A stretch of DNA of 64,000 bases from Pseudokineococcus marinus. Its GTDB lineage: Bacteria > Actinomycetota > Actinomycetes > Actinomycetales > Quadrisphaeraceae. The stretch is from NCBI RefSeq assembly GCF_037482405.1, contig NZ_JBBHZZ010000003.1, forward strand, positions 186,001 to 250,000, in the 5' to 3' direction. Under the pieces are notes generated by a model. It saw only the letters and a program-made list of their open reading frames with translations. It made no database searches and was not told the origin of the DNA. The position numbers were made by a program, and so were the translations under genes. This document shows positions 62,028 through 64,000 of the stretch, piece after piece (position 1 is the first letter of the stretch; every line of letters begins with the position of its first letter).

Positions 62028-63796
62028 GCGACGACGAGAGCGGCACCGGGACGGGAGCCGGGGCGGGACCCGGTCGGGGCGGGCGCGGACGGGGCGGTGG
62101 GACCGGTGGTGGTCGCCCGCGCAGCCCGGGCGGTGCCGGCGGCGGTGGTCCGCGCGGGGGCGCACCCGGCGGTGGGCCTCGCGGTGGTGGGCCCCGCGGC
62201 GGTGGGCCCCGCGCCGGGGGGCCCGGTGCTGACGGGCCGCGCTCCGGCGGACCGAGGGACGGCGGCCCGCGGGCGGCGGGTCCCGCCGCCGGGGCCGGCG
62301 GGCGCGGCGGTGGGGCCGGGCGGCGCAGCGGCCCCGACCGCCAGCGCTGGTCGACGCAGAAGCCCTCGCAGCGCTCGCGCGGCGGAGGGCCGGCGCGGGA
62401 GGTCGCCTTCGACGTCCTCACCGCCGTCCGCGAGGAGGACGCCTACGCCAACCTCGTGCTGCCGGCGCTCCTGCGGAAGCACCGCCTCGACGCCCGCGAG
62501 GCCTCGCTCGCCACCGAGCTCGCCTACGGGACGCTGCGCGGCCGCGGCCTCTACGACGCCGTCCTCGCGGCCTGCACCGACCGCGCGCTCGCGCAGGTCG
62601 ACCCGCCGCTGCTCGACGCGCTGCGCCTGGGCGTCCACCAGCTGCTCGCGACGCGCGTGCCGCCGCACGCGGCCGTGAGCCAGACGGTCGGCCTCGTGCG
62701 CACCCGGGTCGGCCCCGGCGCCGGCGGCTTCGCCAACGCCGTCCTGCGGCGGGTGGCCGAGCACGACCGCGACGCCTGGGCGGGACGCGTCGCGCCCGAG
62801 GACGGCGACCCGACCGAGCGCCTGGCGGTGCTCCACAGCCACCCGGCGTGGGTGGTGCGCGCCCTGCGGGAGGCGCTCGTCACCCACGGCCGCGACGTCG
62901 GCGAGCTCGAGGCGCTGCTGCGCGCCGACAACGCCGCCCCCGAGGTCGTGCTCGCCGCCCGGCCGGGGCTCAGCACGCCCGAGGAGCTCGTCGCGGCGGC
63001 CGGCGCCGCGGTGCTGCGCACCACCAGCGGTGCCTGGTCGCCGCAGGCCGTCCGGCTCGAGGAGGGCGACCCGGGCGCGCTGGCGCCCGTGCGCGACGGC
63101 CGCGCCCGCGTGCAGGACGAGGGCAGCCAGCTCGTGGCGCTCGCGCTCGCCGCCGCTCCGCTCGAGGGTCGCGACGAGCGGTGGCTCGACCTGTGCGCCG
63201 GCCCCGGCGGCAAGGCGGCGCTGCTCTCCGCGGCGGGCGCCGCCCGCGGCGCCCGGCTCACGGCCGTCGAGGTGAGCGAGCACCGCGCCCGGCTCGTCGC
63301 CCAGGCGCTGGCCGCCGGGCCGGACGTCGACGTGCGCACCGGGGACGGCCGCGCCGTCGGCGACGACGAGCCCGGCGGCTACGACCGCGTGCTCGTCGAC
63401 GCCCCGTGCACGGGGCTGGGGGCCCTGCGCCGCCGCCCCGAGGCGCGCTGGCGCCGGCAGCCCTCGGACCTGTCGGGGCTGGGCCCGCTGCAGCGCGACC
63501 TCCTCGCCTCCGCGCTGGCGGCGGTGCGCGTCGGCGGCGTCGTCGCCTACGTGACGTGCTCGCCGCACCCCGCCGAGACGGTCGCCGTCGTCCGCGACGC
63601 CGTCCGGCGCGGCGCGGTCGAGCTCCTCGACGCCCCGGCCGTCCTCGACGCCGCGGCGCTCTCGCCCGTCCCGGGCACGGCGCCGCCCGTCGACGAGGGC
63701 ACCGGGAGGGACGGCGGAGGGCGCACCGCCCAGCTGTGGCCGCACGCCCACGGCACCGACGCGATGTTCCTGGCCCTGCTGCGCCGCACGGCGTGA
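62024..63796 (+). CDS. rsmB: 16S rRNA m5C967 methyltransferase (RsmB/Sun) with Gly-Gly-Pro-Arg-rich N-terminus
   Basis: 590 residues. Residues ~8-110 are low-complexity repeats of GGP, GGPR and RGG type. The NusB-like domain follows (AREVAFDVLTAVREEDAYANLVLPALL). The Rossmann methyltransferase has the SAM loop LDLCAGPGGKAALLSAAG, the motif IV Cys in VDAPCTGLGALRRRPEARWR and the nucleophile Cys in VAYVTCSPHPAE. Both catalytic cysteines are present. It overlaps fmt by 4 nt and ends the def-fmt-rsmB unit. Confidence 0.92.
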   Translation: MSDDESGTGTGAGAGPGRGGRGRGGGTGGGRPRSPGGAGGGGPRGGAPGGGPRGGGPRGGGPRAGGPGADGPRSGGPRDGGPRAAGPAAGAGGRGGGAGRRSGPDRQRWSTQKPSQRSRGGGPAREVAFDVLTAVREEDAYANLVLPALLRKHRLDAREASLATELAYGTLRGRGLYDAVLAACTDRALAQVDPPLLDALRLGVHQLLATRVPPHAAVSQTVGLVRTRVGPGAGGFANAVLRRVAEHDRDAWAGRVAPEDGDPTERLAVLHSHPAWVVRALREALVTHGRDVGELEALLRADNAAPEVVLAARPGLSTPEELVAAAGAAVLRTTSGAWSPQAVRLEEGDPGALAPVRDGRARVQDEGSQLVALALAAAPLEGRDERWLDLCAGPGGKAALLSAAGAARGARLTAVEVSEHRARLVAQALAAGPDVDVRTGDGRAVGDDEPGGYDRVLVDAPCTGLGALRRRPEARWRRQPSDLSGLGPLQRDLLASALAAVRVGGVVAYVTCSPHPAETVAVVRDAVRRGAVELLDAPAVLDAAALSPVPGTAPPVDEGTGRDGGGRTAQLWPHAHGTDAMFLALLRRTA

Positions 63797-63850
63797 GGTG
63801 GCTCCGCGCGCCGCGGTCGGCCCGCGCGGGGGCGCTGTCGCGCAGGAGGC

Positions 63851-63903
63851 GGGGCGCCGGCCTGACGTGCCCCTCCGCCGCCCGGCCCCGGACGCTCGTG
63901 CCG
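63851..63903 (+). repeat. 52-bp dispersed repeat, copy 2
   Basis: Near-identical to 38817-38868 over its whole length. It lies between rsmB and the next gene. Confidence 0.7.
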
Positions 63904-63938
63904 AGAGCCGCCGACCCGCCGCACCCGCTCGCGGCTCG

Positions 63939-63944
63939 TAGGCT
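63939..63944 (+). promoter_or_regulatory. -10 element of the last gene
   Basis: TAGGCT, 6 nt, GTG 63951. Same leaderless geometry as rarA and aroB. Confidence 0.5.
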
Positions 63945-63950
63945 CCGGGC

Positions 63951-64000
63951 GTGACGGACGACGACCGCAGCCCCGCGGGCACCAGCCCGGAGGACAGCAG
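63951..64000 (+). CDS. 5' end of an unidentified gene
   Basis: The GTG at 63951 opens a frame VTDDDRSPAGTSPEDS that runs off the window. The call rests on the leaderless promoter 6 nt upstream and on an open frame to the edge. Only a disordered N-terminus is visible, so the product cannot be named. Confidence 0.4.
   Translation, partial: MTDDDRSPAGTSPEDS

Overview
The window is a very GC-rich (roughly three quarters G+C) actinobacterial chromosome segment. GTG starts, GTGA/ATGA overlaps between neighbours and leaderless promoters (a TAnnnT-like hexamer 6-7 nt before the start codon) recur throughout. The backbone order rarA, rpsD, alaS, ruvX, mltG, aroE, aroC, aroB, efp, nusB, bldD, pyrR-B-C-carAB-pyrK-D-F, mihF, gmk, rpoZ, coaBC, metK, priA, def, fmt, rsmB is, from memory, the order around SCO1507-SCO1472 of Streptomyces coelicolor. 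The presence of type IV pili, a rhodopsin and FliA/WhiG-like promoters suggests a motile or zoospore-forming actinomycete, perhaps Kineosporiales. That assignment is an inference.

Layout. 1-2.9 kb: VWA protein, ChlI-like AAA+ ATPase and a GNAT enzyme, all on the minus strand. 4.4-9.4 kb: a light-driven proton-pump rhodopsin with its retinal-forming Blh oxygenase, facing a MarR regulator and a degenerate SpoIIE-type phosphatase, followed by an iron-box-controlled DUF2470-like protein. 9.5-17.3 kb: rpsD, two small conserved proteins, alaS, ruvX, mltG and aroE. 17.4-33.5 kb: a complete monoderm type IV pilus locus (pilB, pilT, pilC, pilA, three further pilin-like proteins, pilD, pilMNO, a PilP-position protein), with aroC and an orphan membrane protein at its far end. 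Five near-identical TCAAG-N14/15-GCCGAT promoters head its transcription units.

33.5-37.5 kb: aroK and aroQ inverted between aroC and aroB, next to a frameshifted AbiEi/DUF559 nuclease-like gene bracketed by two copies of an unusual 110-bp three-box repeat. A third copy lies between pyrD and pyrF. 37.7-39.5 kb: efp and nusB convergent with bldD across a perfect 22-bp hairpin. 39.7-51.2 kb: the whole UMP biosynthesis operon behind a PyrR-type RNA leader. 51.2-63.8 kb: a 42-bp x5 tandem array, mihF, gmk, rpoZ, coaBC, metK, a GAF-GAF-EAL c-di-GMP phosphodiesterase on the minus strand, priA, def, fmt (broken by a poly-G/N assembly gap) and rsmB. The first codons of one more gene close the window.

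Functional links. The EAL gene carries a near-match to the same FliA/WhiG-type promoter as the pilus units, and the window also encodes BldD with an intact c-di-GMP-binding signature. Pilus expression, c-di-GMP turnover and developmental control may therefore be wired together here. Rhodopsin and Blh form a self-sufficient opsin-retinal pair once carotene is supplied from elsewhere in the genome. No tRNA, rRNA, insertion sequence or CRISPR array was recognised.
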